Shown: positions 1 through 11,321 of the stretch, one piece after another
Position numbering within the stretch: the first letter of the stretch is position 1
Layout of the letters: every line of letters starts with the position of its first letter
Source: Fulvia fulva
Lineage: Eukaryota; Ascomycota; Dothideomycetes; Mycosphaerellales; Mycosphaerellaceae
Assembly: GCF_020509005.1 (NCBI RefSeq)
Contig: NC_063021.1
Span: 3,658,001 to 3,722,000 of the forward strand
Length of the DNA stretch: 64,000 nucleotides
Reading direction: 5' to 3'
Made by a program: the position numbers and the translations under genes
Notes under the pieces: model-generated
Seen by the model: only the letters and a program-made list of their open reading frames with translations
What the model was told of the DNA's origin: nothing
The model's database searches: none

Positions 1-2942
1 AAACCTGTATAGAGTCACTAATAAGAAAGATCCCATTCCTGTTCCTTCTGAACACCAGAATTGTAAGGTCTGCTCCCTTGTAAACATGAGGAAGTTCAAA
101 GGACCTGCCATAGAGAGGAAAGGGGAGAGGCTGGCCCTCATCTCCATTGATATCTATGGGCCTTTTTAGGGCGCAGTCTCTAGGCTAGGATACAAATATT
201 GGCTTGAGATTGTAGACAACTTCTCTAGGAAGAAGTGGGTAATCCCTTTGAAGGCCAGGAGCGACGCTCCTGCAGCCCTACGGGATTGGAAGGTCCAGGC
301 AGAACGGCAGTCAAGGTGCTTTCTGTCCGCGATCCGCAGTGATAGTACAAAGGAAATTCTCGCCTTGCTAAAAGAGTGGGAGAAGGAGTTTGGCACTCAG
401 ATGGACACAACTGATGCCTACAACTCTCTTCAGAATGGACCTGTGGAAAGGTCAATTCAAGCCTCTAAGAACACAGTCCGAGCTATGCTTGAAGACTCTA
501 GCATGCCAGTTGAGTTCTGGCCAGAAGCTTTGCAAGCACAGACTATGATCAGAAACAGACTGCCTAATGGTCCGATCATTGATAGTATTGCTCTTTCACC
601 GGAAGAAGCCTTTACTGGCCAGGTACCATCAGTTGACCATCTCAGAGTCTGGGGATGCAAAGCAGTGGTCTATGTTGACCCAAGATCCCAACCTCAGGGC
701 TTGAGAAAAGACAAATTGATGAATAGAGGAAAAGAAGCTGTTTTTGTGGGTTACAATGAGAACTCCACAAAGTAATAGCTATTCTGGGAGCCTGACATGC
801 GAGCTGTCAAGGCCCATAGCCAAGTTGACTGGTTTGAGAATGAGAAGGGGGGTGATATGGACCTTGGCATCACCTTCACTAACCAGTCAAACAAAGCGCC
901 ACAGCGTAAATCTGTTGGGCGTCCAGTTCTTGGAAGCAGCCGCCTAGCAGAAATGTCACACCGCCGGGGTGACATTCCCAATTCATCACAACAGCCACCA
1001 CAACCTGCTAAGCCGCTGTTTGTACAACTTCCCCTACCTCCAAAAGACATTGGAGAGTACCAGAAGATCGGAGTTGAGGGGACTCTAGGTAAACAAAGCG
1101 AGGAAGAGATTGTTCAGGAGGAACAACCTCAACAGCCACCTCAAGTTGCAGGCAACAAGAGGTTAAGGGGGGATGAAGATGATAGCTCTGCTGAGCATGA
1201 AGCCAAACATCATAGAGCATTGATTGCTCAGATGTTTCATCTTGATCCAACTATGAGCTAGGTAGAGGAAATCCTGAATGATGTGGAGGAGCATGCATTT
1301 GCTGCTGTTAGGCAGGCCATAGCCTACCAGCAGGAAGTGCCAATCCCAAAGTCCTATAGAGAGGCAGTAGGAGACCCCAATTGGGGACACATGTGGAAAG
1401 AGGCAATCCAGAAAGAACTTATTGCCTTAGGAAGCAACAACACCTTGGATCCAGTTGTACCACCAAGGGGTGCAAACCTGGTTACATCTGAGTGGGTTTT
1501 TGATGTGAAAAGAATGATCAGTGGAGCCATTGAAAAGTTCAAGGCAAGACTGGTTTCAAGAGGGTTTTCACAGAAATATGGTGTTGACTTTGAAGAGACC
1601 TTTGCACCTACTGTTAGGCATGATACCCTTAGGGTCTTCATGGCTGTAGTATGTGAGAGAGATCTTGAGATGCACCAGGTGGATGTGAACAATGCTTTCA
1701 CCGAAAGCAGCCTTCTTGAAGACATCTACATGATCCTACCCCTAGGTGTTGAAATTCCACCAAATATGGTCTTCAAGGTCCTTAGAAGCCTGTATGGACA
1801 GCTCTGTGTTGCCAAGCTAGAACAGATTGGATCCACCTAGTCCCAGGTGGATCTATGCCTACTCATCCACAGAGGAAGAGATATCATGGTCCTCACCTAT
1901 ATGGATGACATCCCCATTGCAGCTCCAAAGCCGTCAGATGTTCAGTGGTTCAAGGCTGAATTTAGAAGAGTGTTCAAGATCAAAGATCTTAGGGAACCTA
2001 AGAAGATCCTTGGAATAAGGATTACAAGAAACAGGTCCCAAGGTACTGTAAAGCTTGATCAAGGACACTACATCCAAACTAACCTTGCCAAGATGGGAAT
2101 CTCTCCAGAGAAGGCCACACCCACACTCTCACCTATGGACAGCTATGAGGATCTGAGACCTTCAGCTACTATAGATGAGAGGTGCAACAGTGAGGAGTAC
2201 CAGAGTTGCAATGGTACCTAGATGTGGCTAATGACAATGACAAGGCCAGACCTTGCTTTCCCCCTTAGAAGAATCAGCTCATATGTTGCTGGCCCTTCAA
2301 AGCAACATCTTAGAGCTTTGAAGAAACTCTCCAGATATCTGAGATCATACCCAGACCTGGGCTTGATGTACAGAAGAGGAGGAGGTATTCTCTAGGGATA
2401 CTCAGATTCTGGTTATGCCATGGACAAGGCAGACATAGTCTCAATCCTTGGACATGTGTGGTTCCTTTGTGGATCGCCTGTGTCCTGGATGAGTAGGAAG
2501 CAGAAGTCTGTTGCCACATCAACAATGGAGGCTGAGTTCATGGCCATGAATGCAGCAGCCAAGCAGTCACAGTTTCTTGCTACAGTCCTTAGAGAGATGA
2601 GGTGTCCTGACCTGGTTAGAGAGTGTTCATTCTAACCTAGGATCAAGGCAAGCAGTACTGTTGATGAGCTGAGACCCGTGAAGCTTATAGGTGACAACCA
2701 AGCAGCTTTGACCTTTGTCAAAGATGCCCATGTCCATGACAGGTCAAAGCATATTGATGTGGCATACCACTATGTCAGGGATCTCTAGTGGCAAAGGAAG
2801 ATTGCAGTGGATTACTGCCACATAAAGGATATAGTTGCTGATGGGCTGACTAAGCCCCTCAATAGCCAGCAGTTTCAAAACTTTGTAAGGCAGCTCTAGC
2901 TTATATAAGGGATTGTTTGAGACCTTCTGACCTGAGTGGGAG
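1..2942 (+). mobile_element. Ty1/copia retrotransposon copy A, integrase to RNase H part, degenerate
   Basis: Pol region of a Ty1/copia element read left to right; its 5' part lies outside the window. The C-terminal half of the integrase is at 166-775, ending in a GYNEN-like motif. RT lies at about 1283-2221, with the YMDD active-site motif at 1898-1909 (YMDDIP). RNase H follows to about 2898, with the SWMSRKQ and KSVATST motifs and, near the end, DNQAAL and HIDVAYH blocks. The frame is cut by several stops, nearly all TAG where family members have Q or W, as expected from C-to-T damage. A purine tract GAGTGGGAG at 2934-2942 abuts the LTR and is the likely polypurine tract. The copy cannot make an active polyprotein. 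The family call is secure; exact limits of individual domains are approximate. Confidence 0.93.
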
Positions 2943-3164
2943 TGTTGAGAATATGCAGGTCATAGGGTCAACATTAGGTGCTTAGGGGGATTGGTAATCA
3001 GGGCTTGCTAGTCAAGTCCTGGGTACAGCTGTCCCTCCTGAAACACCTACACCATCAACTGGCGATACTGTACATAGATACACGCTATCCCATTGGGTCC
3101 TTCTTCATTCACATAATCTGTAATTCCTATCTTCCGCGGCTGCGCAATCCGTACCTGTTTAACA
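2943..3164 (+). repeat. 3' LTR of copia copy A (internally shortened)
   Basis: Begins TGTTGAGAATATGCAGGTCA directly after the purine tract and ends CTGTTTAACA, so it has TG...CA ends. It aligns in blocks with the LTR at 3987-4302 (start, the ATTGGGTCCTTC region and the CTGTTTAA end) but is about 90 bp shorter. Confidence 0.75.
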
Positions 3165-3986
3165 TCGCCGATAGATAGTTACGATGATCTCCGTCCTATA
3201 GCTCCGGACGACGAAAGGTATAGCAAAGATAACTACTAGAGCGACAATAGGACCTAGATATAGCTAATGACTATAACGAGACCGGACCTAGCCTTCCCGC
3301 TCGGGAGAACTAGCACATATGTCGCGGATCTAACCAAGCGGTACATAAAAGCACTAAAGAAGGTCTCGAGGTACCTAAGGTCGTTCCCCGACCTAGGGTT
3401 AATGTTTAGGCGTAGCGGCGGTGTCCTAACCGGATACTCGGACTCCGACTACGCGATAGATCGAGTAGACAGAGTCTTAATCCCAGGACATGTCTAGCTA
3501 GTATATAGCACCCCTATATCTTAGATGAGCAAGAAGTAGAAGTCTGTAGCAACCTCGACTATAGAGGTAGAGTTTATAGTAATAAACGCTGCTATAAAGC
3601 AGTCCTAATTCCTAGCGGCCGTTCTCCGAGAAATGAAATGCCTAGGCTTAGTAGGAGACTACTCTTTCTAACTAACCGTCTTAGCTAACAAGAGTACCGT
3701 CGACGAACTACGGCCAGTACGTCTTATAGGGGACAATCAGGCGGCTCTGACCTTAGTCAAGGACGCCTATATCCACGAAAGATCTAAGCATATTGATGTT
3801 GCCTACAACTACATCAGGCACCTCTAGTGGTAGAGAAAGATCAAAGTGGAGTACTACTATACTAAGGAGATTGTTGCAGATGGTCTAACTAAACTACTAG
3901 CCGGTCCCTAGTTCTAGACCTTCGTGCGACAGCTACAGCTAGCATAGCAGGAACAATTGTTCCCTGCCTTACGACCTGAGTGGGAG
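3165..3986 (+). mobile_element. Ty1/copia copy B, 3' fragment (end of RT and RNase H), heavily mutated
   Basis: A second member of the same copia family. Homology to copy A starts immediately at 3167, matching the part of copy A around 2137, and runs through the TRPDLAFPL block (about 3270) and RNase H blocks to the purine tract GAGTGGGAG at 3978-3986. The frame contains many TAG codons. Because similarity begins abruptly at the end of the copy A LTR, copy A probably inserted into copy B, and the missing 5' part of B should lie left of the window. Confidence 0.85.
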
Positions 3987-4302
3987 TGTTGCGAATACAG
4001 GTCGGCAGGTATGTCGCATCAGTCGAGACACTAGTACAGCGTTGGTGCGAGACTACTGTAGAGATCGTCGTCGTATAGTAAAACGTAGGTGAAACCGCTA
4101 AGGCGTCGGGAAAGGAGCAGGGGCTAGAGATCTAGATTTCCCCTGTGTAGGTATAAGAGACTACGTCTCTGATCCTAGGGAAGAGATACCTTTGTAACTG
4201 AAAGCTGTTCTATTGTGTACCGTCGAATACCATATTGGTCCTTCCTCGTTCCCTGTCACCTGTCCTAACTTCCATGCGCATACACACTATACCTGTTTAA
4301 TA
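3987..4302 (+). repeat. 3' LTR of copia copy B
   Basis: Starts TGTTGCGAATACAGGTCGGC after the purine tract and ends CTGTTTAATA. The terminal CA appears changed to TA, consistent with CpA-to-TpA mutation. About 316 bp. The following 80 bp (4303-4382) are TA-rich and hold no gene. Confidence 0.7.
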
Positions 4303-4382
4303 TATAACCTACTTTTAAAATACCCTATATAAGCCCGTATAATAACTTCCTATACTAATAACGTAATAGTATCCCTATATAC

Positions 4383-4694
4383 CGCCGTCCACAGATCCAC
4401 ATCCTCCCCATCACACCTCGCGAGCGCAACCCATTGCTGGTCGGGATAAGAATTCCGCTATGGACACGTGCTCGCGCGGAAGAGGGGGTCCGTGCAGCCG
4501 GCGATGTAGGTGACGACGGTGGTGTTGTCCCAGCAAGTGTTTGATGAGAGGCAGAAGTCGTTCGAGTAGCAGCAGGCGTGGTGGCCGTTTGTGGCGGCGT
4601 TGCCGCAGGGGATGAAGGCGGGGAATGCGAGTTGGCCGGCGCCGAAGTAGCAGGTACTGTTGGAGAGGTAGAGGGCGGAACTGTTGGTGGTCAT
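4383..4694 (-). pseudogene. N-terminal half of a fungal cysteine-rich single-pass membrane protein, broken
   Basis: Reading leftward from ATG 4694, this encodes a cysteine-rich ectodomain: a YLSNSTCYFG block, PCGN, HHACCYSNDFC, and CTDPLF followed by STCP. The pattern resembles the N-terminal domain of a large ascomycete family of putative cell-surface proteins (Cys-rich ectodomain, Ser-rich stretch, one membrane segment). A TAG at 4458-4460 interrupts the frame. In-frame coding resemblance then continues (a DQQWVALARCDGED-like block) to about 4383, where it stops abruptly against TA-rich DNA. No membrane segment is present here. A reading frame that looks like the missing C-terminal half starts at 22394 on the other strand. 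The family is recognised by pattern only and has no assigned function. Confidence 0.6.
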
Positions 4695-6245
4695 GATGGA
4701 GGGATGGGTGGGTCAGCCGGGGTATCTGAGCAGATCGGACTGGAAGGCTAGGGAGTGTGTTCTTGGCATCGACGAGAGGTCGTTCGGTGCGGGAGGTATG
4801 GTAATGATGACTGGAGGAGAGTTCAGGTGCGTGGAGTAGAGTTGCGGCTTATAAGGTGGTTCCTGAGTTGCCAATGCTCTACGGGCGAACAAGCATGGCC
4901 ATCACCGCGCGTTTGCTCTCTTGCACCTTGACTGCCGCTGACTCAAGTGGATGCCCCGTCCTGGAGCATCGGCTAGAATTTTGCGGACCTTCAGCTGGCA
5001 TGCAGTGGTGATTGTTAGTGAGGTACCACAGAGTAGAGGGTATTGATAGATCCTGCGGCCGGTGAGGTGTAGCTTTGCTGTGCAGCTGCAATCCTTCGAG
5101 ATGTGGTATGGGCAGGTCGTCCAATAGCTTTTGCGGCTGGGGCCGAGCGTTGGAGAAGATCGACTTGTTGCAGAGCCGTGATGGCATTGTCTGTAGGGCT
5201 TGAATCTCGAGCTTCGGTCAGCTTCTCTTCCTCCTTGCACCTGTGGTAGACAGTCGCGGGTCCGGCAGTTGAGGCTCCACATACGTCTGCTCTGGCCTGT
5301 GCTGTTGTGACTTATCAGTATGTATGAAGCAGCACAGACGCATACATACTTTGACTGTATGCAATCGCACTCCGATCTTTGCCCTGCTTCATCTTCACCC
5401 AAACACAGCAATATTTACCACCAATCTGCCCCTCCTGGACGTCTAGCTGAAGGATGGGGCTGAGTGCACTCTGCTGCGCCTGGCTGCACTTCAAGCTGAC
5501 AGATCATGTACACTCCAGCGCTGTGTTACGTGACAGTCCTTCTTCGCTGTCCGAGCTATGAAGCCATGCACGCCCGCATGCGACCCGTCTCCGATTCGCG
5601 TGCCATGCTATAGATCATCGTGGGCGTCGACCAGCATCTCGTTGTTGGCATTTCCTGAGCGAATCGCAACATCTAGCGTGGTCCGGGAAGTATACAACGT
5701 TTCGGTGATCGTGGGAAGTGGTCGCTTCTTGCTTGATGATGCATGGGTCGTGTTGGCCTAGACGTCGAGTGTAGTTGCTGGGTGCATAGCCGCCCACGCT
5801 ACAATCACAAGATGGTTACATCGTGCTGTGCTTTGAAGTTTTTGCTTCTGTTATGGACGAAGCAGGCAGAGATCACTCTTGCTCGATGAAGAGGACCGTC
5901 TTCGCGTGCTGATCGCCTGCGTGTCGATCAAGCCCTCGTGGAGTGAGATAGGTTTCTTCGCGTGGGTGGTATTCTTGTCAGATCAGCACGTGGAGGCCCA
6001 TTCTTTCTGCTGGTGATGCTTTGCCGCCTTGTTTTATCGCAATGTCGTGAGAGCGTTCCATAGATCATCATAGCAGCTTCATGGGTCATGGTCGAAATGA
6101 TGGTGTTGATGATAGCGTAGACGGAGAAAAGCGTGAAGAGCAGGGAATGTCGACAGACCCAGACGCTCGGACCAGCAGGCGGATCCACAACCACTCGACA
6201 GCTGAACATCACGTTTATGTAGTAAACAGTACTGTGAGATCACGA
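4695..6245. other. Gene-free stretch
   Basis: No convincing gene seen. Several overlapping short frames exist on both strands (for example 4902-5411 on the minus strand, rich in C, R and S), but none resembles a known family and neighbouring frames are equally open. The part next to 4694 would be the original promoter of the broken membrane-protein gene. Confidence 0.5.
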
Positions 6246-7923
6246 TTATCTACAATCGGAACTTGCATCTATACATATCACTTGAACGGTATCGCGATCC
6301 CTCGTCCCATTTGACTGCATCCCAGTGTCATCGTTCCGTCCATACTCCACATCATTGCCCTCGGCGTCTTGACAGAACACCATGACCTCGTTCGCACCCA
6401 CTTGCAATATCGTCGCCAGGCCGGTACCCTGTGTACCGGCGACGCCTTGTATCACGAAATTGGAGCTGTCCGCAACTATCGTGTTCTCAGCAGCGAAGGT
6501 GATGTCAAAGTTGTTGATCATGCGATCGTTAGCGTCCTGGGCGTAGAGGCCGTCGGTGTAGCTGAGAGATGCGGCTTCTTGAACGTTATGAATGGCTACT
6601 GAGGAGTTGGTCCACGTGTCCGTCGGATGTGCCGTGCTCTTAGCAATACTTGTGTTGCTGTCTCCTCAGTACACATTGACCGAGTTGTCAGGGTCCATGA
6701 GCATCAAGTAATCAACGCTGCCAGATCCGAAGTTGCTGCAAGCAGGCGAACTTCGTCCATCGACACCCGGAAGCGTTTGCTCTGGCTCCCAAAGTTGCGT
6801 GTCGCCATGGAAAGTCATAGTCTGGAAGGTCGTCTCATCTGATGAGTATACTAGACGGTAGGCCAAATCGCTGGCATTGTTCGTGTCCGCTGCCGCTTGG
6901 ATTGAGACTCCGCTAGTCATCGAACCATACCAGCAGACCTCCATGCCGACATCGTCTGAATCCCACGGTTGGATGTTCGAGTCACTGAGTAAGCCGAGCG
7001 CCCACCCCTGGGTCGCGTTGCTTCTCCAGGTCTGCATGATTGTGTTCGTTGTGTCGATATCTGGATGGCAAGTCAGTCTAGATTTGGGGCATAGTGACCA
7101 TCGACCACGTACAGAAGACACGCCAAAAGTTGTTTCCACTCCACGTGTAGGACACTGCTGTGATTGGAGTGTTGTTCTTGGCGTTGTTAGCCACATCAGT
7201 CGATGCATCGCCGCCCATCCATGTGCCGTTGCTAGCAAGCCACACATAGCGAATGTGTCCATCGCGATGCTGAAAGTACATCACTAGGTTCTCTTCGCTC
7301 CCGCCTGGGGCTGTTGGGAACGACTGCGTCACGAGAGCTGAGCTGGTGCCATTCAGCGCTCCTGCGCCCGTCTGTGGTGGAGAAGAATGTCTATAGCGTT
7401 GTCAGCCTGGTTTGTCTAAAGCATGCAACGGGGAACTTACTTTGAGCCAGTAGAAAGACCAGCACCCAGCCCACCGCCGAGAGCTATGGCTATGAGCACA
7501 AGCAGTAGAACGACAAGCGTCCACTTCAGCCGTATGCCACACACTCTCGTGTTCATGCGCACCGTCATCGGGTGAGGTTGCTGGTACGGCGCTGGGTCGA
7601 CAGACAAAGGCACAACTTCCTTGCCACCCTCCTCGTCGAAGGGCTCAGGGTAGTTCTCCGGTGGTGGATAGACCTTCTCTGACTGGGGATCTGTGTGAAC
7701 TACTTCTTTGCCCTGGGATATGTCCGTAGGCACGACCTCTGGCAAGCAAGATCCAGAGATGGTCGAAAGGCGCTTCTCGCCCGATGCCCGCTTTGCCACA
7801 TTCTCGCTGTAATCGCCTGAGCTGGTTGGTGAGTACGTCGGTGCTTGCTCTCTGTGGGTTGATCAGTATTATGCCTAAGGAATCAGTCCAGATTGCATAC
7901 ATGTTATCGCCCTCTGCGGGCAT
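6246..7923 (-). pseudogene. Membrane-anchored fucose-lectin-like (beta-propeller) protein gene with one nonsense codon
   Basis: Four exons inferred on the minus strand: 7923-7901, 7851-7441, 7390-7113 and 7060-6246. Introns of 49, 50 and 52 bp have donors GTATGC, GTAAGT and GTACGT and keep the frame. The 508-codon product has an N-terminal Pro/Gly/Glu-rich cytoplasmic part with repeated KEVV motifs, and a membrane segment (about residues 122-142, VVLLLVLIAIALGGGLGAGL). An extracellular region rich in W, D and N follows (YVWLASNGTW, MQTWRSN, LWEPEQ, DTWTNSS), typical of fungal fucose-specific lectin propellers. One TGA at 6666-6668 sits where a Trp is expected (VY-stop-GDSNTS); beyond it the frame continues cleanly to 6246. 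No exon arrangement I could find removes it. Exon 1 is only 23 nt, so the start is inferred. Function beyond glycan binding at the cell surface is unknown. Confidence 0.65.
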
Positions 7924-9238
7924 GAAGGTGAACCTAATGTTTCTTTCCTTCATTTTGCGACACGGCTTTCGCCAGACGGTCTATCAATATGCAGTCAAGT
8001 GAATGGTCTGTAAGTACAGCGGAAGGCAGATTAGCGCCATGCCACAGCTCTTCCACGATTCCGTGCAATGCTATGCCAGCATGTTCATCAAAGGTACTGC
8101 GAAGGCGAAGGAGTGCAAGGAACGACTACCAGGACGCGGTGGGACAATTGTTCGTAGCGGGCACAGTAAGCATCTGCCACATCGCGAGACTCGGGAGGAT
8201 GGTCTCTGCAGTGTGGTGCGAAGAGCTTTGCCTAGGTGCTGTAGGATGACGACCAGTCGCATTCTAGGATGAAGTGCAGCTCAGCAGTATGCAACAGCGG
8301 GTCCTTCGTGCCATAGTCTCGAGAGTTTGTATGTCAAGCGGTACTCTTCCTGAAGTATACTGCACGCTGGTATTGTCAAGCGTGTTCCGGTCACACGTGC
8401 AAATGTTGATCAGGCCTCATCTGCGATACTTCGATGTAGCTCAGATAGAGGCAGTCGCGTGAAGCTGCTCTTGTTCGTCTGCTGTCTGTACCGCAGTGTT
8501 TTGGCATTGGCGGACTGTTGTGATCGCATTGCAAAGATCTGGAAATGGACAGTTGAGATCGTAGGCTGTATCGTCGCGATACGATGCGTTGCTCGATGAT
8601 GTTGTGGTCAAGAGGAAGTTGAAATGCGAGTGGAGGGGAATTTGACGGTTCCCGGCAGTTTCGCGCATCGTTGTTCCCGGCACTGGATGTTCCTTCCTCG
8701 CTTTGCGACAACGACTTTTTCTTCGCAACAACATCAACGTCCAACAAGTACGACCCACATCCTTCGATACTGGTGCTAAGCCATTCGACACGCATTGTGG
8801 CAATCGTATGGTTTGCGTCAGTTGCGCGTCTCTCTGAGATGACATCTTCTTCTGTTCTGGAGCCAATGCCTACGAGGAATGAATACTGCTGCAATACATG
8901 GCTCGCAAGCACGTTGCCAATACGGAAGAACATAACCATCAGAACACGATGCGCGGCATCGTATCAACACCCTTGGCTCTTGGGCTTCGTGCCGCTCTCA
9001 TGGACCACGAGTCATCAAACCCGAGCAAATATTGATGGCTCACCCACTAAATGCACCTTCACCACCCTCATGCCAAGTGCAGCTTCCTCCGGAGCTCCAA
9101 GGATAACGGAGAATTCATGACCCGGCTAAATCGTTGAACAGCATGAGTATCCTTGTCTATGTCGACCCGCTCATGGAGCATAAAGCATGAGGGTGGCGTC
9201 TCGTAGACGAGCGCCTCTTCCATTCTCACCACACTAAC
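7924..9238. other. Intergenic region between divergent genes
   Basis: Lies between the lectin-like gene (leftward) and the glycoside hydrolase (rightward), so it must hold both promoters. Frames at 8391-8939 (minus) and 8671-9120 (plus) overlap each other and show no recognisable protein. No clear regulatory motif was identified. Confidence 0.5.
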
Positions 9239-11233
9239 ATGTATCGTAGAGCCCTCACTGTTGCAACGGCGGCCTTAGCAGGCCGCCTTGCATTGGCAGG
9301 TCCACTCACAAAGCGCGCTCTGGACACGGACAGTCTTGCCAACAAGTACTTCGGCAACGATGCTGACTGGTACCGCGAGCGTATTCCATACTTCGAGTCG
9401 TCGGATAAAGAGATCGAAGCTGTCTTCTACTATCGCTGGAAGATCTTTCGAGCACATCAACGAGATCTGGGCGAACGAGGCTACGTCTCGACTGAGTTTC
9501 TGGACGATGTTGGCTGGCAGCTTGAGCCGTGGGCTACATTGAACGATGCAACCGGCTTTCACCTAGGAGAAGGTCGCTGGCTGCGAGACCGCCGCTTTGC
9601 AGACGACTACATCCGGCACATGTATAATGGAGGCAACGATCGGCACTTCACGGACTACATGTCAGATTCCGTATATGGTCGATACCTTGTCGACGGTGAT
9701 GTGGACTCTATGACAGTACACCTAGACGCCATGACCAGCCTGTACAGTCAGTGGGAGGGCGACAGCTTCGACACAAGCAAGGGCTTGTTCTGGAGAGAAC
9801 CTCTGGCCGATGCCACCGAGTACACCATCTCCAGCATCGATGCATCGTGTGGTGAGGATGGATTTGGTGGCGGCCAAGCTTTCAGACCTTCCATCAACTC
9901 TTACCAGTGGGCGAATGCCATTGCCAACGCCAAGATCGCGGAACTGGCTGGTCGGGGCGATGTTGCTTCGACTTACAACCAGAAAGCCGCCACACTCAAA
10001 GAGCGCTTCGATGCCGACATCTGGAACCAAACCATGGAGCACTACATTGACCGTCATCAACGCGATACTGAATGTGTCAAGTACTATGAGCCAATTCGTG
10101 GACGTGAGCTTGTCGGTCTTGTTCCTTGGATGTTCAACATGCCTGATAACAACGACACTTATAGCCAGGCTTGGAAGCATCTCCTGAATCCCGAGGAGCT
10201 CCGTGGCTCGAGCGGCATGCGTACCGTGGAGCCATCATACGAGTATTACATGCGTCAGTACAGGTATGATACACCGACCGGCCTGCGAGAGTGTCAATGG
10301 AACGGTCCAGTCTGGCCATATCAGACGACTCAGGTCTTACTTGGTCTGGCGAACCTTCTCGACACCTACGATCAGGACATCATCTCCAAGTCCGACTATC
10401 TCGACGAATTGCGCCGATATACCAAGCTGCACTACCAAGGCGACCTGCTCGACCTCGAAGAAGACTACGAACCAGACAAGCCCGGCCCAATCGTCGGCCT
10501 CCCACGCTCCCATCACTACTTTCACAGCGGCTATAACGACCTCATCATCGGCGGCCTCGTCGGCATCAGACCCCAACCCGACAACAGCATCATCATCAAC
10601 CCCATGATCCCAACCAACTCTGACATCTCCTACTTCCGCCTCCAAGACGTCCCCTACCACGGCCACACGATCGCAGTACAATGGCGATCCGGCACGCTCC
10701 AGCTCGAAGTCGACGGCAACGTCGTCGCATCTAGCCAAGGCCTCAACAAACTCACAGCCCAAATCGCCTCCGCACCCGCGCCGGCTATCAAAAGACCCAT
10801 CGCAAAATCCGTCCAGCTCGTGAGAGGCCAGTTCCCAATCGGCTCCGCCTCGTCCGGCAACGAGACCGAGAACGTTCACGATGCTATCGATGGCCGCGTC
10901 TGGTTCTTTCCGGAATTGAAGAACGGGTGGGACTCCGATGCGACTGATGCGGACTCTGAGCAGTTCTACCAGGTCGATTTCGGTAGTGATACGAGCTTCA
11001 CGAGCGTCGAGCTTGCGTTCTTCGCTGATGATGGTGATTACGTTCTACCGAGCGAATACAAGCTCCAGCAGAATGACGGTGGTTCTTGGTCTGATATTTG
11101 GACTACGCCGGAGTTGATTGCGAATGGCGTGACGACTATTGCTGGAGATGCTGTGGAAACAAGTCAGCTTCGCGTATCGTTCACACAACTGGCTGGGAAG
11201 AGGACGCGGTTGGCAGAGTTTAAGGCATACTAG
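9239..11233 (+). CDS. Secreted MGH1-like glycoside hydrolase with C-terminal discoidin-like domain
   Basis: An uninterrupted 664-residue frame, no introns. Residues 1-20 form a signal peptide (MYRRALTVATAALAGRLALA). Residues about 35-500 resemble the alpha/alpha-toroid glycoside hydrolases of the mannosylglycerate-hydrolase-like group related to GH63. Landmarks are LNDATGFHLGEGRWLRD (about 100-117), a PLADATEYTIS block near 180, RPSINSYQWANA, CQWNGPVWPYQTT (about 353) and HHYFHSGYNDLIIGGL. Residues about 535-664 look like an F5/8-type C (discoidin-like) carbohydrate-binding module (VHDAIDGR, WFFPE, FYQVDFGS). The product is probably exported and acts on an alpha-linked sugar; the substrate cannot be told from sequence. 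The start is the first ATG and gives the signal peptide directly. Confidence 0.85.
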   Translation: MYRRALTVATAALAGRLALAGPLTKRALDTDSLANKYFGNDADWYRERIPYFESSDKEIEAVFYYRWKIFRAHQRDLGERGYVSTEFLDDVGWQLEPWATLNDATGFHLGEGRWLRDRRFADDYIRHMYNGGNDRHFTDYMSDSVYGRYLVDGDVDSMTVHLDAMTSLYSQWEGDSFDTSKGLFWREPLADATEYTISSIDASCGEDGFGGGQAFRPSINSYQWANAIANAKIAELAGRGDVASTYNQKAATLKERFDADIWNQTMEHYIDRHQRDTECVKYYEPIRGRELVGLVPWMFNMPDNNDTYSQAWKHLLNPEELRGSSGMRTVEPSYEYYMRQYRYDTPTGLRECQWNGPVWPYQTTQVLLGLANLLDTYDQDIISKSDYLDELRRYTKLHYQGDLLDLEEDYEPDKPGPIVGLPRSHHYFHSGYNDLIIGGLVGIRPQPDNSIIINPMIPTNSDISYFRLQDVPYHGHTIAVQWRSGTLQLEVDGNVVASSQGLNKLTAQIASAPAPAIKRPIAKSVQLVRGQFPIGSASSGNETENVHDAIDGRVWFFPELKNGWDSDATDADSEQFYQVDFGSDTSFTSVELAFFADDGDYVLPSEYKLQQNDGGSWSDIWTTPELIANGVTTIAGDAVETSQLRVSFTQLAGKRTRLAEFKAY

Positions 11234-11321
11234 TCTAGTCTAGCCTAATCTACGATGATCATGACATAACAGCAATACATCAACATCGCCAGATCCCCAT
11301 CCACCCACCCAGCGGCCTCCC

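Noticed and set aside
4902..5411. 169-residue minus frame with many Cys
   Set aside because: No signal peptide, irregular composition, alternative frames equally open, no family resemblance.
10337..10879. Minus-strand 180-residue frame inside the glycoside hydrolase
   Set aside because: Shadow of the real gene; Val/Gly/Asp-rich composition is typical of antisense reading.
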